DNA of 64,000 bases from Nocardiopsis sp. NRRL B-16309 (GTDB lineage: Bacteria > Actinomycetota > Actinomycetes > Streptosporangiales > Streptosporangiaceae). The notes below the pieces were generated by a model. That model had not been told where the DNA came from, did no database searches, and saw only the letters and a list, made by a program, of their open reading frames with translations. The number at the start of each line of letters is the position of its first letter. Position 1 is the first letter of the stretch. Both the position numbers and the translations under genes were made by a program. Positions 26,100 through 34,150 of the stretch are shown piece after piece. The stretch covers positions 32,640-96,639 of the forward strand of contig NZ_LGEC01000063.1 in NCBI RefSeq assembly GCF_001279585.1, given 5' to 3'.

Positions 26100-26211
26100 G
26101 ACACTCTGTGTCATGAGATGACTACAGAAGTCGGATCCCGCTGTCAGGATGCCGCACTTCGCGGCCGAGTCCAACCCTTCGTGGTCAAACAATTGCATGT
26201 AGTCACATGAC
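26100..26211. promoter_or_regulatory. Cluster of palindromes in A+T-richer DNA
   Basis: Three perfect short inverted repeats: GACAC-TCT-GTGTC (26100-26112), GTCAT-GAG-ATGAC (26110-26122) and CATGT-AGTC-ACATG (26196-26209). The second and third are also related to each other in inverted orientation (TGTAGTCA...CATGAC). The region is clearly lower in G+C than its flanks and precedes the tiny minus-strand ORF. It looks like an operator/promoter region, regulator unknown. Confidence 0.5.
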
Positions 26212-26400
26212 GATGTGTGTCGAGCCGTGACCGACTCCGGCCACCGCGCCCCCCCGCGCGCGCCGCCTGGCGGCCTCCGATGTCAGGCTTCGAGTGTCGG
26301 CTCACCGACTCCTCCGCCTCGGCGTGTCGGGTCGGCGGGGCCGAGGGCTCGCTTCCCCTGTCCTCCTGCCTGCGTTGATCGTACAATCAGCAATTAAGCT
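26212..26400. other. Remaining gene-free DNA upstream of the diguanylate cyclase
   Basis: No coding bias on either strand. The right end (26375-26420) becomes A+T-rich, with TTGATC at 26375-26380 and several TAnnnT hexamers (TACAAT 26382, TAAGCT 26395, TAATGT 26412), so the promoter of the GGDEF gene probably lies here, but no -35/-10 pair has ideal spacing. Confidence 0.4.
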
Positions 26401-26415
26401 ATTACCCAAAGTAAT
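26401..26415 (+). promoter_or_regulatory. BldD-type box upstream of the diguanylate cyclase gene
   Basis: ATTACCCAAAGTAAT is a perfect inverted repeat (ATTAC-N5-GTAAT) and fits the BldD operator TnAC-nC(A/T)Gn-GTnA at eight of nine specified positions. It lies 206 bases before the GTG start, within the A+T-rich promoter region. BldD of Streptomyces is a c-di-GMP-bound repressor that controls several GGDEF/EAL genes. Confidence 0.6.
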
Positions 26416-26620
26416 GTAAAGTTGCGGGTGGCGTCTGCGGCGGTGAGCCCCACTGGCGTAGTGGCGTCGACCCCTGGGGCGTCGTAACCGAGTGGCACCG
26501 TAGGGGAACGCGGGGCGAATCAGGCCCGTCGAAGGGAGAACCGCGGGGGGCGGTGAGCTCATCAGAGACGGGTGTAGGGAACTGGGGGCAGAGAGTGACA
26601 GAGGGAGGGAGGGACAAGCC

Positions 26621-27976
26621 GTGAGTATCTCGGAGAAGCCGATGGCGGCCCGGGGGAACCCCTCTGGGGAGCGGGGGCGGTGGCCGATTCTCCAGCAGCC
26701 CCGGGGCCTGCTCGTCTACATGGGGTTCCTCCTCTTCGCCGTGCTGTTCCTGTTCGGGGCGACCATCGCGTTGACCGACGTGGTGCCCACGGATCTGACG
26801 ACCTTCCTCGCGCTCGTCATGAGCGCGTCGGTGTGCGTGGAGGCGATCCGCCGGCTCGGGATGCCCGCCGGGCTCACGCGTGACCTGCTGGGCGCGTGGT
26901 GGTTCCCGGTGGTGGTCCTCCTGCCGCCGCTGTACTCGCTGCTGATGCCCATCCCCGTCTACCTCATGCTCCAGCTGCGCGCCCGCCCGGCCATGGCGCA
27001 CCGGCGGGTGTTCAACGCCGTCTCGGTGGCGCTGTCGGGCTTCCTGGCCTCGGTGGCCTGGCACGCCTACTGGGGCGAAGGCCTCCTACAGGGCTTCAAG
27101 GGCACGCTGAACGCGCACGAGAACCTGGCCAGCGGGGCGGGCGTGGTCGTCGCGCTGCTGTGCTGCGCGGGGTTCACCGTCCTCAACACGCTCATCGTCG
27201 CCGTGGCGGCGCGGATCAGCAGCGGTCCGGGGCACAGCCTCCGGCCGATGTGGGACCGGGAGGCGCTCATCGTGGACGCCGTCGAATTATGTGTCGGCGT
27301 CACGGTCGCCATCCTCGCCCACCTCACCCTGTTCCTGCTGGTCATCGCGGTTCCTCCAGTGGTCCTGCTCCAGCGGAGCCTGCTCTACCAGCAGCTCCAG
27401 ACGGCCGCGCGGACCGATCCCAAGACGGGGCTGCTGAACGCACCGACGTGGGAGCAGGAGGCCGCGATCGAGATCGCCAGGGCCCGTTCCGCGCGGAGCC
27501 GGGCCGCGGTGCTGATCGTCGACATCGACCACTTCAAGCGGGTCAACGACAACCACGGCCACCTCTTCGGGGACCAGGTGCTGCTGGGCGTGGCGACGAC
27601 GATCGCCCAGCAGCTGCGGCAGTCCGACCTGCTCGGCCGGTTCGGCGGGGAGGAGTTCGTGGTCCTGCTGCCGGGGTCCGACACCACGGAGGCGTGGCAG
27701 GCCGCCGAGCGGCTGCGCTCCCAGGTGGGCCGGATGGAGATCTCGGTGGACGAGGTGCCGGTGTCGATCACCATCTCGATCGGCGTCGCGGTGATCGGCG
27801 ACCACGGCAACGACCTGGTGGAGCTGCTGACCGCCGCGGACCTGGCGCTCTACCGGGCGAAGGAGACCGGCCGCGACCGCGTGTGCCTGCCCGCCGGGCG
27901 CCCGGGCGTCAGCGGGCGCATCCCCGGGCCGCGGGAGGAGGAGATCCCGGAACCCCCGGACGCCCTGGGCGCCTGA
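26621..27976 (+). CDS. Membrane diguanylate cyclase (GGDEF domain)
   Basis: 451 residues: five or more hydrophobic segments in residues 30-250, then a GGDEF domain (about 265-430). The active-site motif is GGEEF (342-346) and the inhibitory I-site RxxD is present exactly five residues before it (RQSD, 333-336), so the enzyme should make c-di-GMP from two GTP and be product-inhibited. VDIDHFKRVNDNHGH is the metal-binding strand. No EAL domain. GTG 26621 is preceded by a strong GGAGGGA; ATG 26642 is possible. The membrane part has no named sensor fold that I recognise. Confidence 0.93.
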   Translation: MSISEKPMAARGNPSGERGRWPILQQPRGLLVYMGFLLFAVLFLFGATIALTDVVPTDLTTFLALVMSASVCVEAIRRLGMPAGLTRDLLGAWWFPVVVLLPPLYSLLMPIPVYLMLQLRARPAMAHRRVFNAVSVALSGFLASVAWHAYWGEGLLQGFKGTLNAHENLASGAGVVVALLCCAGFTVLNTLIVAVAARISSGPGHSLRPMWDREALIVDAVELCVGVTVAILAHLTLFLLVIAVPPVVLLQRSLLYQQLQTAARTDPKTGLLNAPTWEQEAAIEIARARSARSRAAVLIVDIDHFKRVNDNHGHLFGDQVLLGVATTIAQQLRQSDLLGRFGGEEFVVLLPGSDTTEAWQAAERLRSQVGRMEISVDEVPVSITISIGVAVIGDHGNDLVELLTAADLALYRAKETGRDRVCLPAGRPGVSGRIPGPREEEIPEPPDALGA

Positions 27977-28008
27977 GGGTGCTGGGGCACCCGGGGCGCC
28001 CGGACGCT

Positions 28009-28113
28009 TGGGTGCCGGGGTGCCGGGGTGCCGGGGTGCCGGGGTGCCGGGGTGCCGGGGGGTACCGGTAGGCCGGGGTGCCGGGGTGCCTGGGGGTACC
28101 GGTAGGCCGGGGT
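28009..28113. repeat. Minisatellite after the diguanylate cyclase gene
   Basis: Six successive copies of an 8-bp GGTGCCGG unit (about 28011-28058), then two copies of GGGGTACCGGTAGGCCGGGGT (34 bases apart) with further GGTGCCGG units between them. Part of a 360-base gene-free spacer (27977-28336). Simple repeats of this kind arise by slippage and should vary in copy number between strains. Confidence 0.85.
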
Positions 28114-28319
28114 CCTGCGGGGACCCGGCTGCCCGAGGACTCCTGAGCGGCGCCGGGGATGCCGGGGATCGGAGGTGCCGCAGGGGCACCAGGGGATCCT
28201 GTTGTCGGAGTGCTGGAGGGCGTCGGAGCGGCTGCCGGGAGCGGCTTTGCGGGCCTGACGGGCGAGCCGCGCGCTGTTCGTCCACAGGCGTGAAAAGGCC
28301 ATTGCGCACGGTCACGACG

Positions 28320-28332
28320 TCACGCACCGTGA
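28320..28332 (+). promoter_or_regulatory. Second BldD-type box, before the DUF4192 gene
   Basis: TCACGCACCGTGA reads TCAC-N5-GTGA, agreeing with the BldD operator at eight of nine specified positions, and is a perfect TCACG-CAC-CGTGA palindrome. It lies only 4 bases before the ATG at 28337, so bound protein would block initiation at or just upstream of this start. GTCACGACGTCAC immediately upstream repeats the half-site. Confidence 0.5.
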
Positions 28333-28336
28333 GTAT

Positions 28337-29836
28337 ATGGACGCAGAACAGCCTCGCTCCGCACCCGAACCCTCCTCCCGCCCCGGCGACGGTCTCGCCC
28401 CTGAAGCACCGGACGACGGCGGACGGTCCACCCATCCGGACACGACCGCCGACGGACGGCCGACCTCTCCCGGGGCGGCCGCGCCCCTCCGGGAATCGAC
28501 CACTGACGGGCCCACCGGACCACCGGAGCGCGCGGCCGTACCGGCGCAGCGCCCCCCGGTCGAGAACGGTTCGACGGCGCTGACACTGGGCACCCCGACC
28601 GACGTCGTCGCGGCCCTCCCCTACCTGGTCGGCGAGCCACCGGACCCCGGCATCGTGGTGGTGGCCCTGCGCGGCACCCGTGCCCGCGCCGCCTTCGTCG
28701 CCGACCTGGCACGGGTCCCTGCCGGTCAGACGCCGCTGGAGCGGTCCCGGACCGTCGTTCGGCTGGCCGCGGAGGAAGGGAGCACCGGACTGGTGGCCGT
28801 GGGGCTCGGGCCGGTCGAGGTGGTGGGCCCCTACCTGGACGGCGTGGTCGGCGCCGCCCGGGAACACCGGCTGGACGTGCACGACGCCCTGCGGGTGGCG
28901 CAGGACCGCTACTGGTCGCATCTGTGCCACACGCCCGGCTGCTGCCCGCCCGAGGGCCACGTCCTGGACACCGGCCGGTCCACGGTTCCGGCACAGGCGG
29001 TGCTCATGGGGATCGCGCCCGCCGAGCCCGTGCGGCGCCCGGGCGAAGGGTGGGCGCGGCTGCGTGCTCTCATGCCGGAACCGGACGACGCCGCCGCGGC
29101 GGTGATGGAGGGCGTGACGGCCACGGTGGAGCAGCAGGCCCGGCGCATGGCCGCCGAGGTCGGGGAGGCCGCACTCGTGCGCCGTGGCACCACCGAGCTC
29201 CTGGCCGCGGTGCGCAGGGAGAAGGAGGGGCGCGGGGTGACCGGGGAGGACGAACTGGCCTGGCTCGGGCTCCACCTCACCCGAGTCGGCGCGCGGGACC
29301 AGGTGTGGGCTCGTCTGACCCGGGAGGACGCCGCCGCGCAGCAACGGTTGTGGGCACGGCTGACCGGACGGGTCTGCCCCCGGTACCGCCCGGCCCCGGC
29401 CGCCCTGCTCGCCGTGGCCGCCTGGCAGCTCGACGACGAGCCGCTGGCGCGGGCCGCCCTGGACGTGGCGCTGGCCGCCGACCCCGGCTACGGGATGGCG
29501 GTCCTCATGCGCCGAGCGCTGGACCTGGGCCTGCCGGTCCAGCGGTGGCGGGCGCACGCGCCCACGTGGCTCGACCGCCCGCCCGACGCCCCCGATCCCC
29601 CTGGTTCCGCCCCTGTGTCCGCTTCCTCAAGCTGCTCCGACACCTCTGGCACTTCCCGTTCATCTGCTACCGCCGATCCTCCCGGCCGTGGCTCGGGCTC
29701 CTCCGACCCATCCGACCCGTCCGACCCCTTCGGCTCAGGGGGCTCTTCCGGGCGCTCCTCCGGTTCCTGCGCTCCCTCCGACCCTTCCGACCCCTCGGGC
29801 CCTCCGGGGGCGCTCGGGGCCTCTGAGCCGCCGTAG
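28337..29836 (+). CDS. DUF4192 domain-containing protein
   Basis: 499 residues. Residues 75-420 are the DUF4192 domain, widespread in actinobacteria and of unknown function: ALPYLVGEPPDPGIVVVALRG, QDRYWSHLCHTPGCCPPEGH (conserved Cys cluster) and the late LLAVAAWQLDDEPLARAALDVAL. The first 75 residues are Pro-rich and acidic; the last 75 are a Ser/Asp/Pro/Gly repeat region. No catalytic motif is visible. ATG 28337 is the first in-frame start, with no clear ribosome site, and a BldD-like palindrome sits directly in front. Confidence 0.82.
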   Translation: MDAEQPRSAPEPSSRPGDGLAPEAPDDGGRSTHPDTTADGRPTSPGAAAPLRESTTDGPTGPPERAAVPAQRPPVENGSTALTLGTPTDVVAALPYLVGEPPDPGIVVVALRGTRARAAFVADLARVPAGQTPLERSRTVVRLAAEEGSTGLVAVGLGPVEVVGPYLDGVVGAAREHRLDVHDALRVAQDRYWSHLCHTPGCCPPEGHVLDTGRSTVPAQAVLMGIAPAEPVRRPGEGWARLRALMPEPDDAAAAVMEGVTATVEQQARRMAAEVGEAALVRRGTTELLAAVRREKEGRGVTGEDELAWLGLHLTRVGARDQVWARLTREDAAAQQRLWARLTGRVCPRYRPAPAALLAVAAWQLDDEPLARAALDVALAADPGYGMAVLMRRALDLGLPVQRWRAHAPTWLDRPPDAPDPPGSAPVSASSSCSDTSGTSRSSATADPPGRGSGSSDPSDPSDPFGSGGSSGRSSGSCAPSDPSDPSGPPGALGASEPP

Positions 29837-30121
29837 GGGGTCTGCGGTGCGGAGCGCACCTCTCGGCGGCGGGGCGCGGGCCCGCCGAGGACTCCTCGGC
29901 GTCCGGGGGGCGCCGACGGACGCGGTCGCGTCCCCGAAGCCCCCGGCGGCCGGCGCCCAGGCCGCCGGCCGGTCGGGACCGCGTCCGGCGGGCCGGTGCC
30001 CGGTGGCGCCCGGACCGTCCGGAGCGAGAACGAGTGGGAGAGCACAGAAGAGCACAGAACGGTCGTCCCGGGATCCGGTGTGTGGTCTCGGCAAGCGACG
30101 GAACCCCGTAGCCTGGGAGGC
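29837..30121. other. Spacer before ettA with a 10-bp tandem repeat
   Basis: 285 bases with no gene. GAGCACAGAA occurs twice in tandem (30040-30059). Immediately before the ettA ATG, TAGCCT (30109-30114) is a good -10 with 7 bases to the start, which suggests either a leaderless transcript or use of the overlapping GGGAGG as ribosome site. Confidence 0.45.
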
Positions 30122-31786
30122 ATGCCGGAGTACATCTACACAATGCAGAACGTGCGCAAGGCGCACGGCGACAAGGTCGTCCTTGACAACGTTTCGGGGT
30201 CGTTCCTGCCCGGAGCCAAGATCGGTGTCGTGGGCCCCAACGGTGCGGGTAAGTCGACGCTGCTGAAGATCCTGGCCGGCATCGAGCAGCCGTCCAACGG
30301 CGAGGCGCGGCTCATGCCGGGATTCTCCGTCGGGCTGCTTGCACAGGAGCCCGTCCTGGACGCCGACAAGACGGTGCTGGAGAACGTTGAGGACGGAGTC
30401 GCCGACACCAAGGCGATGATGACCCGCTTCAACGAGATCGCCGAGCAGATGGCGACGGACTACTCCGACGACCTGTTGGAGGAGATGGGCAAGCTGCAGG
30501 AGCAGCTCGACCACCGCAACGCCTGGGACCTGGACAGCCAGCTGGCCCAGGCCATGGACGCCCTGCGCTGCCCGCCCGGCGACGCCTCCGTCACCCAGCT
30601 CTCGGGTGGTGAGAAGCGCCGCGTCGCCCTGTGCAAGCTGCTCCTGGAACAGCCCGACCTCCTCCTCCTGGACGAGCCCACCAACCACCTCGACGCCGAG
30701 AGCGTGAACTGGCTGGAGCAGCACCTGGCCAAGTACCCCGGCACGATCGTGGCGATCACTCACGACAGGTACTTCCTCGACCACGTCGCCACCTGGATCC
30801 TGGAGCTGGACCGCGGCCAGTTCTACCCCTACGAGGGCAACTACAGCACCTACCTCGAGACCAAGCAGACCCGTCTGAAGGTCGAGGGGCAGAAGGACGC
30901 CAAGAAGGCCAAGCGCCTCAAGGAAGAGCTGGAGTGGGTGCGCTCCAACGCCAAGGCGCGCCAGACCAAGAGCAAGTCCCGTCTGCAGCGGTACGAGGAG
31001 ATGGCCTCCGAGGCGGACAAGACCAGGAAGCTGGACTTCGAGGAGATCCAGATCCCGCCGGGTCCGCGTTTGGGCAACACCGTCGTTGAGGTCAAGAACC
31101 TCACGAAGGGCTTCGACGACCGGGTGCTCATCGAGGACCTGAGCTTCTCCCTTCCGCCGAACGGCATCGTCGGTGTGATCGGCCCCAACGGTGTCGGTAA
31201 GACGACCCTGTTCAAGATGATCATGGGGGAGGAGACCCCCGACCAGGGCAAGATCAACATCGGCGAGACCGTCCAGATCTCCTACGTCGACCAGTACCGC
31301 GGCCGGATCGACGACAGCAAGAACGTCTGGGAGACCATCTCCGACGGCGAGACCTTCATCGAGGTCGGCAAGGTCGAGATCCCCAGCCGCGCCTACGTCG
31401 CCGCCTTCGGCTTCAAGGGTTCGGACCAGCAGAAGCCCTCCGGCGTGCTCTCCGGCGGTGAGCGCAACCGCGTCAACCTCGCGCTCACGCTCAAGCAGGG
31501 CGGCAACCTGCTGCTCCTGGACGAGCCCACCAACGACCTGGACGTCGAGACGCTCGGCTCGCTGGAGAACGCGCTGCTGGACTTCCCCGGCTGCGCCGTG
31601 ATCACCTCCCACGACCGGTGGTTCCTCGACCGCGTCGCCACGCACATCCTCGCCTGGGAGGGCGACGCCAACTGGTACTGGTTCGAGGGCAACTTCGAGT
31701 CCTACGAGAAGAACAAGATCGAGCGCCTGGGCCCGGACGCCGCGCGTCCGCACGCGGTCACGCACCGCAAGCTCACCCGCGACTGA
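30122..31786 (+). CDS. ettA: Energy-dependent translational throttle protein (ABC-F)
   Basis: 554 residues, two ABC ATPase cassettes and no membrane segments. First cassette: GPNGAGKST, signature QLSGGEKRRVALCK, Walker B LLLLDEPTNHLD. The interdomain linker (about 235-320) is the charged helical arm of ABC-F proteins (KKAKRLKEELEWVRSNAKAR). Second cassette: GPNGVGKTT, VLSGGERNRVNLAL, LLLLDEPTNDLD. EttA binds the ribosomal E site and gates the first elongation step according to the ADP/ATP ratio. High similarity across the whole length makes the assignment secure. ATG 30122; the frame continues upstream without coding character. Confidence 0.96.
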   Translation: MPEYIYTMQNVRKAHGDKVVLDNVSGSFLPGAKIGVVGPNGAGKSTLLKILAGIEQPSNGEARLMPGFSVGLLAQEPVLDADKTVLENVEDGVADTKAMMTRFNEIAEQMATDYSDDLLEEMGKLQEQLDHRNAWDLDSQLAQAMDALRCPPGDASVTQLSGGEKRRVALCKLLLEQPDLLLLDEPTNHLDAESVNWLEQHLAKYPGTIVAITHDRYFLDHVATWILELDRGQFYPYEGNYSTYLETKQTRLKVEGQKDAKKAKRLKEELEWVRSNAKARQTKSKSRLQRYEEMASEADKTRKLDFEEIQIPPGPRLGNTVVEVKNLTKGFDDRVLIEDLSFSLPPNGIVGVIGPNGVGKTTLFKMIMGEETPDQGKINIGETVQISYVDQYRGRIDDSKNVWETISDGETFIEVGKVEIPSRAYVAAFGFKGSDQQKPSGVLSGGERNRVNLALTLKQGGNLLLLDEPTNDLDVETLGSLENALLDFPGCAVITSHDRWFLDRVATHILAWEGDANWYWFEGNFESYEKNKIERLGPDAARPHAVTHRKLTRD

Positions 31787-31800
31787 CACCGCGGCACTCG

Positions 31801-31848
31801 CGCGCGAACCCCGCCGGTCGGATCCGTCCGACCGGCGGGGTTCGCGCG
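31801..31848 (+). terminator. Strong terminator of ettA
   Basis: A perfect 22-bp stem (arms 31801-31822 and 31827-31848) closed by the tetraloop TCCG, starting 14 bases after the ettA stop. There is no T-run, but the stability is extreme; it should stop transcription from the left and could act on both strands. Confidence 0.88.
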
Positions 31849-31916
31849 TGTCCGGGCCGGATGCGGTACGCCGATATTCCCTGTACCGGCCGTGCGGGCG
31901 CGGCTAGAGTCCCGCC

Positions 31917-32675
31917 ATGACGATGCTGAGCGTGCCCTATCACCTGGACGAGTACCTGCCGGACTTCCGGCTCCCGTGGCGCGGACACACGGAGACGGTG
32001 ATGGAGGAGTTGCCGGACTCCGACTCGTGGTCGCGGATGGCGGTCCTGCACGAGGCCGTCGCCGCACGCGTCGCCGACGAGGTCCGGGCCGGTCGCACCC
32101 CCACGGTCCTGTCCGGCGACTGCATGGTGGCGCTCGGGACCGCCGCCGGAGTCCAGCGGGCGGGCGTGGACGCCTCCGTCGTGTGGTTCGACGCGCACGG
32201 TGACGTACAGACGATGGAGACCAGCGCCTCCGGCTACGCCGGGGGCATCCCCCTGCGGGTGCTGGCGGGCTACCGGCCGGACCCGGCGATGGACCGGCTC
32301 GGGCTGCGGACCATCCCCGAGGCGCGGCTCCTGCTGGTGGACGGGCGCGACCTGGACCCGCCCGAGGCCGAGTACCTGCGCACGTCCGCCGTCCGACACT
32401 CCGGCGTCGCCGACCTGGGGGCCGGGGACCTTCCCGGGGGACCGCTCCTGCTGCACGTGGACCTGGACGTCATCGACCCGGACGAGGTACCGGGCATGCT
32501 CTTCCCGACACCCGGCGGACCGAGCCGCGGCACCGTGGTCGAGGCCGTCCACCGCGTCCTGGACACCGGCCGCGTCGAAGCCGTGAGCGTGGGCTGCACG
32601 TGGCGGCCGGACCGCGAGGAGGACCTGCCCGGCGGTGTCCGGGCGAAGCTGCTCGCCGCGCTCCTGCGGAGGTGA
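31917..32675 (+). CDS. Arginase/agmatinase-fold (ureohydrolase) family protein
   Basis: 252 residues. The two-metal site can be followed: WFDAHGDVQT (arginase DAHxD) and LHVDLDVIDP (DxD). At the first ligand position, however, the usual GGDH is SGDC, a cysteine in place of histidine. GDC variants occur in uncharacterised actinobacterial members of the family, so this is a subgroup feature more than damage. The substrate (arginine, agmatine, formiminoglutamate or other guanidino compound) cannot be inferred. No polyamine or arginine genes are near. ATG 31917, with ATG 31923 as alternative; it begins 68 bases after the ettA terminator. Confidence 0.82.
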   Translation: MTMLSVPYHLDEYLPDFRLPWRGHTETVMEELPDSDSWSRMAVLHEAVAARVADEVRAGRTPTVLSGDCMVALGTAAGVQRAGVDASVVWFDAHGDVQTMETSASGYAGGIPLRVLAGYRPDPAMDRLGLRTIPEARLLLVDGRDLDPPEAEYLRTSAVRHSGVADLGAGDLPGGPLLLHVDLDVIDPDEVPGMLFPTPGGPSRGTVVEAVHRVLDTGRVEAVSVGCTWRPDREEDLPGGVRAKLLAALLRR

Positions 32676-33001
32676 CCGCGATCTGAGAAGGCGTCCCTGA
32701 GGAGGCGCCGTGACCGGGCGGGGCGGCGGAGGGGTCCTCCACCCGGACTCCGTCTCGGCCTTGCGCCGGGGCGCGGGTCCGGCTGCCCGCCCGACCCCCG
32801 TCCCGACGTCCGTCTCGGCCTTTGGCCGGGCACCTGGCCAGCTCCTGCACGCATTCGGCCGGACCTCCGCTCGGCCCTGCCCGGCGCCGGTGTTCGGACG
32901 TCGCTCGGCGCACGGTCGTCTCGCGGGTGCCCGGCCCTGTTCGAGCCCCTGTGGCCCGGGGCTCTGCCCGGCGTTGGCGGTGTCGCATACGCTGGTGGGC
33001 G
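32676..33001. other. Gene-free spacer upstream of the haemoglobin gene
   Basis: 325 bases. CCGTCTCGGCCTT-like segments recur (32750 and 32811), giving a weak degenerate repeat. A 103-codon plus-strand frame from GTG 32710 has a good GAGGAGG ribosome site but the composition of non-coding DNA and overlaps the next start; I do not call it. Confidence 0.4.
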
Positions 33002-33526
33002 ATGACTTCCGCGCGAGATGACCAGCAGAGCAGGGACGAACAGCCGGTGCATATGACGTTCTACGAGGCCGTGGGCGGGGAGGAGACCTTCACCCGCCTG
33101 GTCCGCCGCTTCTACGAGGGTGTGGCCGACGACCCCGTGCTGCGGCCCATGTACCCGGAGGAGGACCTGGGCCCGGCCGAGGAGCGCCTGCGCCTGTTCC
33201 TCATCCAGTACTGGGGCGGCCCGCGCACCTACAACGAGCAGCGCGGACACCCCCGCCTGCGGATGCGCCACGTGCCGTTCCGGATCGGGGCCGCCGAGCG
33301 CGACCGCTGGCTGGCGCACATGCGCGCGGCCGTGGACTCCGTCGCGCTGCCCGCGGCCCTGGAACGCCAGCTGTGGGAGTACATGGTGATGGCCGCGCAC
33401 AGCATGGTCAACGTCGCCGAGGACGCGGCGCCCCCGGCCGTGGCCGACCCCACCTCCCTGTCCGTGACCCCCAGCGACAGCGGTGACGATGACGAGGGCG
33501 AGACCGTCACGATCTCGCTGAAGTGA
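33002..33526 (+). CDS. glbO: Group II truncated haemoglobin (trHbO)
   Basis: 174 residues from ATG 33002 (ATG 33053 would give 157). Globin core: FYEAVGGEETFTRLVRRFYEGVADDPVLRPMYPEEDL with TyrB10, LRLFLIQYWGGPRTY with TyrCD1, the proximal histidine in RMRHVPFRIG, and TrpG8 in AERDRWLAHM, the set that defines trHbO. Such proteins bind O2 tightly and take part in redox or NO chemistry near the respiratory membrane. Residues 145-174 form an acidic tail not needed for the fold. Convergent with the thioesterase gene. Confidence 0.93.
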   Translation: MTSARDDQQSRDEQPVHMTFYEAVGGEETFTRLVRRFYEGVADDPVLRPMYPEEDLGPAEERLRLFLIQYWGGPRTYNEQRGHPRLRMRHVPFRIGAAERDRWLAHMRAAVDSVALPAALERQLWEYMVMAAHSMVNVAEDAAPPAVADPTSLSVTPSDSGDDDEGETVTISLK

Positions 33527-33583
33527 CCCCTTCCCGGACCGCGGCCGCCAGGACGGCCACGGGGCGACCGCCGCGTTCCGGGC

Positions 33584-34027
33584 TCAGGCGTAGTCCGCGA
33601 GGAAGGCGCGCTCCCGCTCGTTGAGGCGGCGGGCGCGCTGCGTGTCGACGTCGAACCCCACCAGGACCGTGCTGGCGCGCAGGAACACCGTCGTGTCGTC
33701 GCGGATCTCGTAGGCCAGCGTGAAGCTGGCGTTGCGCACCTCGGTCACCCACAGCTCCACGCGCACGGGCGTGGACCTGGGCAGCAGCGGCGCCACGTAG
33801 TCCGCCTCCTGGCGGGCCACGACCATGGCGCCGAACACCTCCTCGCCCGCCTCCACGACACCGTCGTAGCGCAGGAAACCGATCCTGGCGTCCTCCAGGT
33901 ACGTGAGCATCCGGACGTTGTTGACGTGGTGCTGCGGGTCAAGGTCGGCGTAGCGGACCTGAGCCAGGTGCACGTGCCGCCGGGGCTGTGTCCCGGTGTC
34001 CGGGCCGCCGGCCTCGATCTGTGTCAC
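33584..34027 (-). CDS. Acyl-CoA thioesterase, 4-hydroxybenzoyl-CoA thioesterase (hotdog) family
   Basis: 147 residues. The hotdog-fold signature VRYADLDPQHHVNNVRMLTYLEDAR contains the YbgC/FadM-type catalytic Asp and the HVNN motif; VVARQEADYVAPLL and LAYEIRDDTTVFLRASTVLVGFD complete the fold. It hydrolyses an acyl-CoA thioester; chain length cannot be told. GTG 34027 has AGGAC and GAGAGG upstream and starts at the usual place; an in-frame extension to 34129 adds 34 atypical residues. Confidence 0.88.
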   Translation of the reverse strand: MTQIEAGGPDTGTQPRRHVHLAQVRYADLDPQHHVNNVRMLTYLEDARIGFLRYDGVVEAGEEVFGAMVVARQEADYVAPLLPRSTPVRVELWVTEVRNASFTLAYEIRDDTTVFLRASTVLVGFDVDTQRARRLNERERAFLADYA

Positions 34028-34150
34028 GTCCTGGTCCTCTCGTGGGTGGTCTCCCGGGGAGCGTGTCCTCCATTGTCCCAACGCTCCCCAGGAGATCTCG
34101 CGGCCGCCCGTGCCCCAGCGCTGTGGCATTGCTCTCGGGCCGACCCCTGA

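Noticed and set aside
25989..26198. 69-codon minus-strand frame MQLFDHEGLDSAAK...
   Set aside because: No ribosome site, ends in intergenic GC repeats, and covers three palindromes; the 8-codon frame in another phase has the better signals.
28009..28113. CRISPR-like array
   Set aside because: Units are 8 bp without unique spacers; it is a slippage minisatellite.
32710..33021. 103-codon plus-strand frame with GAGGAGG before GTG
   Set aside because: Good ribosome site, but Arg/Pro/Ala composition without coding periodicity, based on degenerate repeats, and overlaps the haemoglobin start by 20 bases.
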